This document shows positions 33,780-43,255 of a DNA stretch of 50,782 nucleotides, in pieces. Source of the DNA: an uncultured Saprospiraceae bacterium (GTDB lineage: Bacteria > Bacteroidota > Bacteroidia > Chitinophagales > Saprospiraceae); NCBI GenBank assembly GCA_938041445.1, contig CALISO010000090.1, forward strand, positions 1-50,782, written 5' to 3'. The position numbers were made by a program, and so were the translations under genes. The stretch's first letter is position 1, and each line of letters begins with the position of its first letter. The notes under the pieces were generated by a model that had not been told where the DNA came from, did not search any database, and was given only the letters and a program-made list of their open reading frames with translations.

Positions 33780-35054
33780 ATGAACAACTCAAGTTCCATC
33801 ATCAATCTCAGTAGTCCAATCGGCCCTATCAGAGGCTCTGTAACCCTGCCTAGTTCTAAAAGCATTGCCAACCGTTATCTAATCCTACAAGCATTGTCTG
33901 GTGGTAAACTTACTGTCATGAACTTATCGGTCAGCGATGATACACAAATCCTTAAGAAACTCTTGGAATCACCTCCAGCAGACAATATTTATGATGCACA
34001 CCACGCTGGGACGACTTCAAGATTCCTGTTAGCATACCTCGCGATGCAACCAGGCACTCAAGTTGTGACTGGGTCTGAGAGATTGATCACAAGACCTATC
34101 AAGCCATTAGCTGAGGCACTTATCAGTATGGGAGCAGACGTTACTTACCTCAAGGAGGAAGGACATCTACCTATTCAACTAGGTCCAGTCCCAAGTTCTC
34201 TAGCTTCTGAAGTCTGGATTACAGGTGACATCAGTAGTCAATTCATCACAGCGCTATTGCTCAATGCACATAGCCTGCCAAATGGGTTAACCATCAATAT
34301 CGAAGGAGAACTTGTGTCAAAACCCTACGTGGAAATGACACTGTCAATTCTCAAAGATGTGGGAATCGAAAGTACAATGACTGATGACAAGATCACTATT
34401 GGTCACCAACCTATTGTAGAAAAAGTTCTGACTGTTGAATCAGATTGGTCTGCTGCAAGCTATTTTTTAGGATTAGTGACAACTCGGCCTGGAAGTGAAA
34501 TCTTTATGCCAAATTTGTATGAAACATCGATCCAAGGAGACTCACATATGGTCGATTATCTCTATCATTACGGGTGCAGATACGCATTCGAGAACGGTGG
34601 ATTGAAGGTGTGGAATCCAGCTGATGCAGATTACACGTTACCTCCTATCCTTGAGATGAACTTAGAGGATACACCAGATATCTTCCAGACTTTGGCGACA
34701 ATGCATAGTATCCTTGGACTCACCTGTGTATACACAGGATTGTCTACCCTACCAGGAAAAGAAACCAATCGCATAGACGCGATGAAAAATGAGTTAATCA
34801 AAGTGAGGTCGATTATCGCAGAACTACCACCAAGATTCTCGTCTAAGTCACAGCAGAAGTACTATCTCCAAGAAAGCAAAGCGACCATCTCTGAAGTACC
34901 AACATTCAGCACATACCAAGATCATCGAATGGCAATGTCATTAGCCTTGTTATCACTCGTTGGACCTATTAATATCGAAGACCCAATGGTCGTATCTAAG
35001 TCTTTCCCACACTATTGGGATGAACTTGCCAAACTTGGATTTAAGATTACTTAA
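33780..35054 (+). CDS. aroA: 3-phosphoshikimate 1-carboxyvinyltransferase (EPSP synthase)
   Basis: Joins shikimate-3-phosphate and phosphoenolpyruvate, the sixth step of the shikimate pathway. 424 residues. Motifs: LPSSKSIANR for substrate binding near the N-terminus, HAGTTSRFLLAYLA, SSQFITALLL, and TYQDHRMAMSLALL at the C-terminus. The loop usually read as KESDR is KETNR, and the usual GSKS is SSKS; both look like lineage variation in a divergent Bacteroidota-type enzyme rather than loss of function. It ends the forward run that begins with rsmA, 50 bases from the convergent gene. Confidence 0.94.
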   Translation: MNNSSSIINLSSPIGPIRGSVTLPSSKSIANRYLILQALSGGKLTVMNLSVSDDTQILKKLLESPPADNIYDAHHAGTTSRFLLAYLAMQPGTQVVTGSERLITRPIKPLAEALISMGADVTYLKEEGHLPIQLGPVPSSLASEVWITGDISSQFITALLLNAHSLPNGLTINIEGELVSKPYVEMTLSILKDVGIESTMTDDKITIGHQPIVEKVLTVESDWSAASYFLGLVTTRPGSEIFMPNLYETSIQGDSHMVDYLYHYGCRYAFENGGLKVWNPADADYTLPPILEMNLEDTPDIFQTLATMHSILGLTCVYTGLSTLPGKETNRIDAMKNELIKVRSIIAELPPRFSSKSQQKYYLQESKATISEVPTFSTYQDHRMAMSLALLSLVGPINIEDPMVVSKSFPHYWDELAKLGFKIT

Positions 35055-35083
35055 AGTTTATACCTCACAAAGCCATAGCGAAA

Positions 35084-35103
35084 GTAGGATGCAGCAATCC
35101 TAC
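35084..35103. terminator. Small hairpin between convergent genes
   Basis: A perfect 7-bp stem, GTAGGAT with ATCCTAC, and a 6-base loop, in the 50-base gap between aroA and the convergent repeat-protein gene. There is no real T-run on either side, so termination strength is doubtful. Confidence 0.4.
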
Positions 35104-35104
35104 A

Positions 35105-37315
35105 TCACTTCTTCACCATAATCATATCAACTATCCTTTGATCAGAATTACGATCTTCTACCACAATCAGATAAGTACCTTGTGATATAGCCTGGACATC
35201 AATTGAGGTAGATTGAGTAGATTCCTTGATTAAGACTCCATTGATATGATAAAGCTTGATATGATAATCAAATTGACCATCTAGATCTACATAGATGATA
35301 TCATTGGTTGGATTAGGATAGATATTGATTCTTGTGTTCGCAATCGTATGGACGGAGGACAGTAAGTCCATCCCATCACAATCTTCATCAATTTCATTAT
35401 TTGGAATCTCCTCTGCAGCAGGATTAATATCGGGATTAGTATCATCACAATCATCAGCTATCCCGTACCCATCTTGGTCACCGTCATCATCCAGTGTTTC
35501 AGGATTACAATCATCGTCTAAGCCATTGAATAAAATTTCAACTTGATCAGGATTGATGTCTGGATTAGCGTCGTCACAATCATCAGCATACACGAATCCA
35601 TCCTGGTCGCCATCATTATCCAATGTTTCGGTATTGCAATCATCATCTATTCCATTGTATGGAATTTCAACTTGGCCTGGACTGATACTAGGGTTAGCAT
35701 CATCACAATCATCGGCTATGCTGTAACCATCTTGGTCACCATCATCATCCAACGTTTCATGATCACAGTCATCGTCAATACCATTGAATGGAATTTCAAC
35801 TTGGCTCGGACTGATATCGGGGTTAGTATCATCACAATCATCTGCTATTCCGTAACCGTCTTGGTCACCATCATCATCCAACGTTTCAGGATCACAATCA
35901 TCGTCAATACCATTGTATGGAATTTCAACTTGGCCTGGATTGATATCTGGATTAGTGTCGTCACAATCATCAACGCCATAGCCATCCTGATCACCATCAT
36001 CATCCAATGTATAAGGACGGCAATCATCGTCTATACCGTTGAATGGAATTTCAACTTGGCCCGGATTAATGTCAGCATTGCCATCATCACAGTCGATTAC
36101 GCTTCCATAGAGTATATAGGGGTAACCATCCTGATCAAGGTCGTCATCCCAGGTGTCTGGATCACAGTCGTCATCAATTCCATTATAGACAATCTCCTCT
36201 TGTGCTGGATTAGCATTTGGATTCCAATCCTGACAATCCTCTTCAGATAAGAAGCCATCATTATCATAATCTATACCCAAGGGGCTTACACTACATCCAT
36301 CCCCAACGTCTTCATTCCCTGGTACACCTACAATGTTTGCTCCATCAAGTATGATATCATCAAGATGGAGGACAACTATCTCTCGTGATATTACACCGAA
36401 CATCCAACAATTGTTATGGGCATCAATAAAGAGACTATTTCTCGGGATATCAGGCTCAGAAAACAAGTCAGTGAGTATCCATTCCTGACGATTGGGTCCA
36501 TCTACTCTTTTTAATTCCTGATTTCCGGCTGCCCATAGTACATTATTATGATCAATCTCTATATCAAACACTTCGCCTACACCAAAACCAGGCTCAGGAG
36601 ATATAAGCGCATCTATGTCATGCACAATCCCCACATATCCACCTGCTAATGAACCATCTAAAATGTACTGAAAAATTTTTGAAAAGTATAATAAGTTATT
36701 CGTATCCCTTGCAAAGTCTGTGGTGCCGCAAGAGAACGCCAATGTAGGATGTGAAGGAAATTCAATCTCAGTCCATCCTTGGTCATAACAATAGTGATAA
36801 TTGCCAAAAAATATCCTGTTGTCTTCCATGACAATCTTAGGTGATGGTACATAATCCGGAAGGTTATCATTGTTCGTTTGGACGAACTGATTGTCTACAA
36901 CTTTACCAATCCCAATATCGGTCAATACTCCTAGCTGACCTGTAGCATCTATAAATACTGCGTTACAGACCTCGGTCAACATCTGCAGCCAGTTGCCATC
37001 CTGGTATGCGTATAGACCTTCTGTCCCTGCAGCTAAGTAGATAACACCGTCAGGTCCAGCTTGTACATCGTGGTAGCAATAAGAGCATGGGCCATCGATA
37101 GTCTCCCACGCGGACCCATCATATCTGAGATACTTATCAACACCTACTGTATTGGGTGCAAATAGCCAGATAGCCCCCTCGGTGTCTTGTATGAACTGCT
37201 TATCATAACCAATAGGGTCACTTAACTCTGGAAGACTAAATTTTGATATCTGATAATCTTGTCCAAAGATTGTACTGATAGCAAGTAGTAGAATGATTGT
37301 TTGTAACCCTCGCAT
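35105..37315 (-). CDS. T9SS-secreted propeller protein with seven MopE-like Asp-rich repeats
   Basis: 736 residues from the Met of MRGLQTIILLLAISTIFGQ, which gives a clean signal peptide. Residues about 20-320 resemble propeller repeats (GAIWLFAPN, NNVLWAAGNQEL, HNNCWMFG), like the sensor part of regulator propellers but free-standing. Residues about 349-651 are seven Asp-rich units of 41-48 residues (DDDGDQDGYG..DDCDDTNPDI), the MopE-type putative metal-binding motif. The final 80 residues are a T9SS type A sorting domain (INIYPNPTNDIIYVDL, then GTYLIVVEDRNSDQ). The protein should be exported and attached outside the cell, probably binding calcium. It is convergent with aroA. The biological role is unknown. 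Confidence 0.88.
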   Translation of the reverse strand: MRGLQTIILLLAISTIFGQDYQISKFSLPELSDPIGYDKQFIQDTEGAIWLFAPNTVGVDKYLRYDGSAWETIDGPCSYCYHDVQAGPDGVIYLAAGTEGLYAYQDGNWLQMLTEVCNAVFIDATGQLGVLTDIGIGKVVDNQFVQTNNDNLPDYVPSPKIVMEDNRIFFGNYHYCYDQGWTEIEFPSHPTLAFSCGTTDFARDTNNLLYFSKIFQYILDGSLAGGYVGIVHDIDALISPEPGFGVGEVFDIEIDHNNVLWAAGNQELKRVDGPNRQEWILTDLFSEPDIPRNSLFIDAHNNCWMFGVISREIVVLHLDDIILDGANIVGVPGNEDVGDGCSVSPLGIDYDNDGFLSEEDCQDWNPNANPAQEEIVYNGIDDDCDPDTWDDDLDQDGYPYILYGSVIDCDDGNADINPGQVEIPFNGIDDDCRPYTLDDDGDQDGYGVDDCDDTNPDINPGQVEIPYNGIDDDCDPETLDDDGDQDGYGIADDCDDTNPDISPSQVEIPFNGIDDDCDHETLDDDGDQDGYSIADDCDDANPSISPGQVEIPYNGIDDDCNTETLDNDGDQDGFVYADDCDDANPDINPDQVEILFNGLDDDCNPETLDDDGDQDGYGIADDCDDTNPDINPAAEEIPNNEIDEDCDGMDLLSSVHTIANTRINIYPNPTNDIIYVDLDGQFDYHIKLYHINGVLIKESTQSTSIDVQAISQGTYLIVVEDRNSDQRIVDMIMVKK
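35363..36271 (-). repeat. Seven tandem coding repeats of about 129 bp
   Basis: Units of 41, 48, 42, 43, 43, 43 and 43 codons lie head to tail inside the T9SS repeat protein, each ending near DDDC plus about five residues. The middle five are most alike at both protein and DNA level, which suggests expansion by slippage or recombination. The first and last units differ most, as usual for array edges. Confidence 0.9.
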
Positions 37316-37395
37316 TCTGAATGCCTTTGATGAATGTATTCTAAAAATACAAAAAATCAATGGAGTATCATTGTACTGACAAAGACTTCGGAATA

Positions 37396-38310
37396 TTAGT
37401 GCTCGAAACTTACTAGCTTCTTGAACTTCGCCACTCTATCAAGAATTTCATCCGTTGCGATCGACTTGAGCTTTTCATTGCTGAAGTCTTCTACACAGTA
37501 TGATGCTGTAGCTGATCCATAGACGATACCAGTCTTGATTGTCTCAAAGTCAACTTTATCTTGCTTAGCGATGTAACCCAACATTCCTCCTGCGAACGTG
37601 TCGCCAGCTCCTGTAGGATCGATGACATCAGGAATAGGCATTGCTGGCACATAGAAGATTTCGTCTTTGTGGAAGAGCATAGCACCATGTTCTCCTTTCT
37701 TGATGATCAGGTACTTAGGACCCATCTTCATAATCTTCTCAGCAGCCTTCATCAATGATCTCTCGTCAGATAGCATTCTTGCCTCTTCGTCATTGATCGT
37801 TAATAGATCTACTCTTGCAATGACACTGTCGAGTTCTTCTCTTGCGATGTCTATCCAGAAGTTCATCGTGTCAAGAACGATGAGCTTTTGATTGCCCTCT
37901 AGTTGGTCTAAGACTGCACTCTGAACTGCTGGTGTAAGATTTCCTAGTAAGACATATTCTGCACTTTTAGCTTCTTCAGGTATTACCGGATTGAAGTCCG
38001 CGAGTACATTGAGGTCAGTCACCAGAGTCTCTCTTGAGATCATATCATCAAGGTACTTTCCTGACCAGTAGAATGATTTGCCTCCAGCCACCTTCTCTAT
38101 ACCAGTAGTGATCGCACCTCTTTTTTCTAGTGCTTCTAACTCTTCCGCTGGGAAATCTTCACCGATAATAGAAATCATATACACATTGTCAGCAAAAAAT
38201 GTCGCTGCCCAACTTGCGTAAAGGGATGCCCCACCTACTACATACTCTACCTTACCATAAGGCGTCTCGATTGTATCAAATGCCACTGTACCTACTGTCA
38301 ATATACTCAT
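37396..38310 (-). CDS. PfkB-family sugar or nucleoside kinase
   Basis: 304 residues, cytoplasmic. The C-terminal PfkB signature DPTGAGDTFAGGMLGYIAKQ contains the catalytic Asp and the anion-hole GAGD. The N-terminal SILTVGTVAFDTIETPYG and the VVGGASLYASWAATFFADN region contain the substrate-contacting Gly-Gly. The substrate cannot be told by eye; ribokinase- and adenosine-kinase-like members share these motifs. It appears to be a single gene, with a good -7 element 47 bases upstream lying inside the 63-base gap after the protease gene. Confidence 0.9.
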   Translation of the reverse strand: MSILTVGTVAFDTIETPYGKVEYVVGGASLYASWAATFFADNVYMISIIGEDFPAEELEALEKRGAITTGIEKVAGGKSFYWSGKYLDDMISRETLVTDLNVLADFNPVIPEEAKSAEYVLLGNLTPAVQSAVLDQLEGNQKLIVLDTMNFWIDIAREELDSVIARVDLLTINDEEARMLSDERSLMKAAEKIMKMGPKYLIIKKGEHGAMLFHKDEIFYVPAMPIPDVIDPTGAGDTFAGGMLGYIAKQDKVDFETIKTGIVYGSATASYCVEDFSNEKLKSIATDEILDRVAKFKKLVSFEH

Positions 38311-38356
38311 AGTGTTACCTATTAATTTAATGGATAAATTAAGAAAAACTTGGATG

Positions 38357-38364
38357 CAAATGTA
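38357..38364 (-). promoter_or_regulatory. -7 element of the PfkB kinase gene
   Basis: Minus-strand TACATTTG, an exact match to TAnnTTTG and followed by CA as is common in Bacteroidota promoters. It is 47 bases before the ATG. The -33 element is unclear. Confidence 0.55.
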
Positions 38365-38373
38365 TTGAAAATA

Positions 38374-41300
38374 TTACTGGACGCTAACCTTCTGAATAAG
38401 ATTAGTTTGATCGTTGAGTTGTACTCTGATCATATAGATTCCCTTTGATAAATAAGAAACATCTAGAATCGTACTATTATCAGATTGGCTTTGTAAAGAT
38501 TTACTCATCACAAGCTCGCCTGTCAATGTGTATAGAGATACAGATGAGATATGTGACTTCGCATTGCGAAGAGCGACATGGACAATGTCATTCGCTGGAT
38601 TCGGAAATATCGAGAATGACTGAGAAGATAACTGATCAACATCCGATATCGGACTACCATAAAACGTAATTGTCTCTGAAATAGCTCGACAAGTTTTGAA
38701 TGGATCAGAATTCAATGTACGAGCATAGTACTGTCTTCCAGGTGCTACAAGCATCTCTACATCTATGACATCTGAATCGAATGCTGTTGCGGTATACAAA
38801 ACATCAAAAAAGTCAGGATCAGCGGCTATTTGTAACTCTGTAGATAGCACTGGCGTATTCTCTAATTGGAATTGAAGTGCCATCTCTTCTGAGATTACCT
38901 GATCAGACATTGGATAAGTAATCGCATTTGCTTGCGAGCTCTCACCCGACATCAATCTCACTTCCGTCTCTACTGATTTTTCGTCGGAGAATGCTTTCAA
39001 CTTAATCTCTTCCAATCCATTAAGTTCTTCTTTGTCAATACTGATATGATAAATCCCATTGTCAGTAGATTGATCTTCTCTTAAGGTGAATGGGACTTCA
39101 TGGTTGAGCCCATCAGCTACAGCAAATTGGATATCATCTCTACTAGCAATGTTAGAATAAAGGTCTAGCTCTATTTCTTCTTCACAAACGAACAGTAGAT
39201 TTGTTTCGGGTACGATCACATTGCCGTATGCCTCATCAAAGCATATTGAAATCACTGCTTGGTCAATGGTGCCACCATCCTCGACTTCCTTATCTTCTAC
39301 TATTATCTGCCACTGTCCCTTAGCATCGGAATCAAGGAGTCCAGCATAAGTCTGTGCAGGTCTATAAATTTTTCCATCAGCGATTGGACAAGAAGGAGTA
39401 TTAGGATTTTCGATATTGAATCCTATGGAGTAATCTTGAGCACTGCCGCATCCCCCACCCCAGAGAAATGCTTGCTGTAACCCTTTATTAATCCAGAAAT
39501 ATAAATCACTGATATATGAGTGAGTACCTCTAATATTGTCAATCTGAAGTGACTTGATGTTCACATCATGTTGACATTCTAAATTGTAGAAGTACATATT
39601 GCTAGTTTGGTCAATAGTGACTGGGTCAGCTTTAATGATTTTTGTGCAAAACTGGAATTCTGTATTAAAACTTCTCACTGAGGACCACTCACTTTCACCG
39701 CAAGTATTATAGGCTTTGACCTTCCAGAAGTAAGTCTTATTCGGCGATAGATTAGTCAATGTGACTGAGTTATCACCTAGTACTTCCTGTAGTGCTAGTA
39801 TTTGATTGAATGCTTGATCACTTGCCAATAAGAAGTCGTATTGATTAACACCAGATGCATCCTGCCATCTAAATGTCATCGTGTTGCCAACAGAACTCAA
39901 GTTGTTATATGGAGAGATGAGCCCTGGTTGGCTAGGGCTGTCTTCAGAAACTTGAAGTCCAACATCAAGATCTAGGTTGACATCTTGATTATTAATCCCA
40001 AGCTTGATCAAGTAATCTCCCCTGTCTACTTGGTGTACGTTATTGACCTGTAATATCGCATTACTATTATGATCAAGCTGAGTAACCAACAATGATAAGT
40101 CTAGTCCACCATCATCTACAATCTCAAGCATTGCCGATTGGTCAAATGCTGCATTAGCGAGAATTGAAATCTGGTGATGATCTTCTTCTTGTGCCGAACA
40201 GAGCATTGCATCTTCCTCTTCATAATATACTTGGTAGCTACAAGTATGTCCCGAAAGTTCTTCAACATTCTTTCCTGTAGGATCTAGCCAATCTTTAAGC
40301 CTTGTTGTGCTAGAGTTGTTGCCATCCCAAGACTTGTGAAGCCATCCAAATAAATCCCAATCATCATTGTCACATGATGCTGTACCTCCTACTAGTTGTC
40401 CGACGATTAGTCCATCTTGATTAAATATTGGACACCCAGAGCTTCCTGCTTCAGTTGATCCTAGGTCCCAACCTAGTACTCTCAACCTATAACCTAGACT
40501 GACCGCTGTATAATCTACTTCTGGTAAGTCATAATCAAAACTAATTCTCTTCTCCGCTACACTTGGGTGGTGAATTGCTACTGTCGTCTCAGGCAAGACT
40601 GCGCCTCGATACCATCCAGATAAGTAGACTTGATATCCTGGGTCAATAGGATCATCTAGCTCAACTAATGCAAAGTCACTTCTCAACTCTTTGGCTCTGA
40701 AGATTGCCCCTGTATTATATTGTGATAGTGAGCCGTCTCCATTTTGTCCACTATCAGCACTATCGGGTTGTCGACAATAAGAGTTTTCATAATTCCAATA
40801 AACGACCATTGAAGTAGCCGAAGCAGAAGATATACCACAGTGATTTGCTGTCAGAAAGTAAGGTGTACAATCGTGCTCTGCATTATTAATCGCCACACCA
40901 GAACAGACTTCTTGCCCATTGAAATGGTAGGCTCCGACTGAAGATATTTGTTGTCTGAATTGATCTACTTCTGGATAACCATCAGCAGCTCCACAAGCTA
41001 CATCAACATTGCATGATCCCGAACTCCTTCTCTCAAATACTTGATCAAAACCGATATAGTCGTGGAAGACACTCTCAAGTTGTATATCCAAGATGTCTTT
41101 ATCTTCTTCAGTGGTGACAATTTCTATCATCAGGTGGTCTCCTTTGACAATTGGCGACCATAGTTGATGATGACTTTCTACATCACTTTCTGTAAATTCT
41201 CGATGAGAATATCCCGTGATCGGATTATAGAGATTGACTGTAGTCGATCGTCCGATTTTAAACTTTGATAAGAAAACATTTATAGAATACGCCTGCGGTG

Positions 41301-41589
41301 AGTGTAGCCTTAACTTACCTACGAATAGATTGTCATCTGTGTACTCCCATGATGCTCGAGTGACAATATTTATTGGTTTTGTAATCTTAGAAGCGAACTG
41401 TATTGGTTGGTCAGGGTTAGATTCTCGTCGCTTGAATTCGTCTTCTATAAGCTTGTCATTGTCTTGTGTATCCAACATGATAGGAGTGTGGCTGTCATCG
41501 GGTGATGACCCACTGTGTCCAAAATACCTCTGCGCAAAGGTATCGGAAGCACACAACAACACTAATATGACAATGAGGTGTTTCGCCAA
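38374..41589 (-). CDS. T9SS-secreted trypsin-like serine endopeptidase with FN3 and P-domain
   Basis: 1071 residues. Signal peptide 1-19 (TFAQ end); a propeptide-like region to about 195; then a chymotrypsin-fold protease like bacterial lysyl endopeptidase. The triad is visible: His near 248 in FLTANHCGISS, Asp near 305 in RSDFALVELDDP, Ser near 383 in EAGSSGCPIFNQDG. Cysteines around these blocks suggest disulphides. A fibronectin type III domain covers about 550-640 (KTYFWKVKAYNTCGESEWS) and a proprotein-convertase P-domain about 650-785 (GQWQIIVEDKEVEDGGTIDQ). The last 80 residues are a T9SS sorting domain (SIFPNPANDIVHVAL, KGIYMIRVQL). It should act outside the cell on proteins; Lys specificity is a guess. 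Confidence 0.9.
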   Translation of the reverse strand: MAKHLIVILVLLCASDTFAQRYFGHSGSSPDDSHTPIMLDTQDNDKLIEDEFKRRESNPDQPIQFASKITKPINIVTRASWEYTDDNLFVGKLRLHSPQAYSINVFLSKFKIGRSTTVNLYNPITGYSHREFTESDVESHHQLWSPIVKGDHLMIEIVTTEEDKDILDIQLESVFHDYIGFDQVFERRSSGSCNVDVACGAADGYPEVDQFRQQISSVGAYHFNGQEVCSGVAINNAEHDCTPYFLTANHCGISSASATSMVVYWNYENSYCRQPDSADSGQNGDGSLSQYNTGAIFRAKELRSDFALVELDDPIDPGYQVYLSGWYRGAVLPETTVAIHHPSVAEKRISFDYDLPEVDYTAVSLGYRLRVLGWDLGSTEAGSSGCPIFNQDGLIVGQLVGGTASCDNDDWDLFGWLHKSWDGNNSSTTRLKDWLDPTGKNVEELSGHTCSYQVYYEEEDAMLCSAQEEDHHQISILANAAFDQSAMLEIVDDGGLDLSLLVTQLDHNSNAILQVNNVHQVDRGDYLIKLGINNQDVNLDLDVGLQVSEDSPSQPGLISPYNNLSSVGNTMTFRWQDASGVNQYDFLLASDQAFNQILALQEVLGDNSVTLTNLSPNKTYFWKVKAYNTCGESEWSSVRSFNTEFQFCTKIIKADPVTIDQTSNMYFYNLECQHDVNIKSLQIDNIRGTHSYISDLYFWINKGLQQAFLWGGGCGSAQDYSIGFNIENPNTPSCPIADGKIYRPAQTYAGLLDSDAKGQWQIIVEDKEVEDGGTIDQAVISICFDEAYGNVIVPETNLLFVCEEEIELDLYSNIASRDDIQFAVADGLNHEVPFTLREDQSTDNGIYHISIDKEELNGLEEIKLKAFSDEKSVETEVRLMSGESSQANAITYPMSDQVISEEMALQFQLENTPVLSTELQIAADPDFFDVLYTATAFDSDVIDVEMLVAPGRQYYARTLNSDPFKTCRAISETITFYGSPISDVDQLSSQSFSIFPNPANDIVHVALRNAKSHISSVSLYTLTGELVMSKSLQSQSDNSTILDVSYLSKGIYMIRVQLNDQTNLIQKVSVQ

Positions 41590-41908
41590 TGTTTTACTTC
41601 TATCTAAATCGGTTAATGGAGTAGCACTTATTCCCAGAACTTCAACAAGTCAAATTCACTCACATCAATCGGCTAACGTCTGTCGATAGCAAACCGATGC
41701 CTGTAGATATCAAGTTTTTGACGAGGATTATCCTACGTGTCACTTGATATAGTGCAAAGCTTATGTTAAAGTAATAGCGGCTAACTCTCGTTATTCCTTG
41801 TGCAGGTATTCTTAGATAGGAGGCCTAACAGTCGTACATTCAAGATAGTGGCATTGGAAATACTATTGACTGACTGCTAGCACTTTTACAAAAAATCGGT
41901 GATAACCC
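41590..41908. other. Intergenic region between the serine protease and metzincin genes
   Basis: A 319-base stretch with no credible ORF. It must hold the protease promoter and the 3' end of the metzincin transcript. The one notable structure is a long imperfect inverted repeat at 41707-41750. I found no exact TAnnTTTG element oriented to the protease gene. Confidence 0.5.
41707..41750. repeat. Long imperfect hairpin
   Basis: Outer arms ATATCAAGT and ACTTGATAT (9 bp, perfect) and inner arms AGGAT and ATCCT around a single base are separated by a poorly paired 7-8 base section on each side. It lacks a T-run on either strand. It could be a protein-binding site, a processing signal or the remnant of a small mobile repeat. 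Confidence 0.45.
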
Positions 41909-43168
41909 TTACACCTTAGTAGTGATGGTATTCTCGATACTATTAGTTCCGCGATAAGACACACAGTCTGAGATGGGTTGTTGGACTTCTATTCCACCCC
42001 ACTTTTGACCACAATCATTGTGCAGTCTGACACCATCTAAGATGAGGTGACCACCTTTCTTGACAATGATCTTAGCGCTTTCAGCCATTGAAATACGACA
42101 TGATATGGTCATAGTCGTACCATCTTCTATAATAATATCTCGACTGAGATCTTTATCGCCTATCCAGTGGGTATCTTCAGTAATGATGATAGGATTATTT
42201 GGTTGGTATGTACACCACCTTTCCACAATCAAGCGTCGCTGCTTTGTCTCAATATTATGAATAGTCCGATGATAGATTCCAAGCTGACAAGGTGTAATAG
42301 CTCTTCGTTCATTATTATAATCCATCAAGTTATTGGATATCGGACCATCACAAGGTGGCTTACTCGATCGTTGAAAGCAATTAGGATGTACAGGAGTGTC
42401 TTCACAGCCATCATACTTATTCCATGCATGCTTTAGTCCGAAGATGTGTCCTACTTCATGATTGAATGTAGAAGCATATTCCCACCACTTGGGATCTTCC
42501 TCATAGAATCCAGAAATCTTCACACTTGTGCCTAGAGCAATGCCTGCATTATGTTGCTTGTAGGTCTTAGAAGCTACACTGTCTGGGTGTACCTCCATAA
42601 CGAACACATTAAGAATAGAATCATCATCAATCGCATACTTCTTGATAACATCTTTCTTGTAGTTGTTCTTATCCTTACCCTTGTTGATATAGTAAGCTAG
42701 ATCATCATCGATATGTGCATAATACCCTTTGGCCTCAGGGAGTGTATCACTAGCCACAACAACATACTTGATCATTGGGCTGTAGACAGGTGTATTATTG
42801 CCTTCTGGCAAATTCATCTGCGGTGCATTCTTAAATCGCTGGTGAGCATTATCGATAAGCATTGGTAACCACATTGATTTCATATGGTCAAAAGGAAGAA
42901 GTAAATCACCCTTGCTATCATACATTGCATGAAAATTGAGTCTGATATGCTCTTCTTCAAACCATAGACTATTCTCCGGAGACGGTGTATAGTTCTCCCA
43001 TGCTCCACAATTATTCAGACTCTTAGCCTCATTGGCATCTAGTTGCTTGCTCACTGCCGTTATTTGGGATATATCAGTGATGAGTTGAGTTTTGGATTTG
43101 GGGTTACACCCAAATGAGAATACTGCGATAAATAAAATACAAATATTGAAATATTGAAGGTCTTTCAT
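41909..43168 (-). CDS. M43-like metzincin zinc metallopeptidase lipoprotein
   Basis: 419 residues from the second in-frame Met, which provides a signal peptide and lipobox (FSFGC before NPKSK). The zinc-binding helix reads FNHEVGHIFGLKHAW near residues 233-247, the extended HExxHxxGxxH signature of metzincins; the Met-turn is NNLMDYN. The spacing and cysteines (DGCEDTP, PCDGP) resemble pappalysin-type (M43) enzymes. The last 80 residues (DGTTMTISCRISMAESAKI, KKGGHLILDGVRLHNDCG) look like the first coils of a beta-helix that stops early, so the C-terminus may be truncated relative to longer relatives. It is divergent from a putative metal-regulated operon. Localisation would be membrane-anchored, probably on the cell surface. 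Confidence 0.85.
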   Translation of the reverse strand: MKDLQYFNICILFIAVFSFGCNPKSKTQLITDISQITAVSKQLDANEAKSLNNCGAWENYTPSPENSLWFEEEHIRLNFHAMYDSKGDLLLPFDHMKSMWLPMLIDNAHQRFKNAPQMNLPEGNNTPVYSPMIKYVVVASDTLPEAKGYYAHIDDDLAYYINKGKDKNNYKKDVIKKYAIDDDSILNVFVMEVHPDSVASKTYKQHNAGIALGTSVKISGFYEEDPKWWEYASTFNHEVGHIFGLKHAWNKYDGCEDTPVHPNCFQRSSKPPCDGPISNNLMDYNNERRAITPCQLGIYHRTIHNIETKQRRLIVERWCTYQPNNPIIITEDTHWIGDKDLSRDIIIEDGTTMTISCRISMAESAKIIVKKGGHLILDGVRLHNDCGQKWGGIEVQQPISDCVSYRGTNSIENTITTKV

Positions 43169-43255
43169 ATGGATTGGATTAGAACGATGGTATAATATAG
43201 ACGATGAATTCAAAAATGTGTAACGCAGATAGGCAATATTTTGAAATTAAATCTT

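Noticed and set aside
35543-36250. A 235-codon open frame on the plus strand with a repetitive hydrophobic Ile/Val-rich translation.
   Set aside because: It is the exact antisense of the Asp-rich repeat array; GAT/GAC-rich coding gives ATC/GTC on the other strand. The periodicity comes from the real gene.
35363-36271. Regular 129-bp repeats that might suggest a CRISPR array or satellite.
   Set aside because: The repeats are in frame, diverge at third positions, have no unique spacers and encode a known protein motif.
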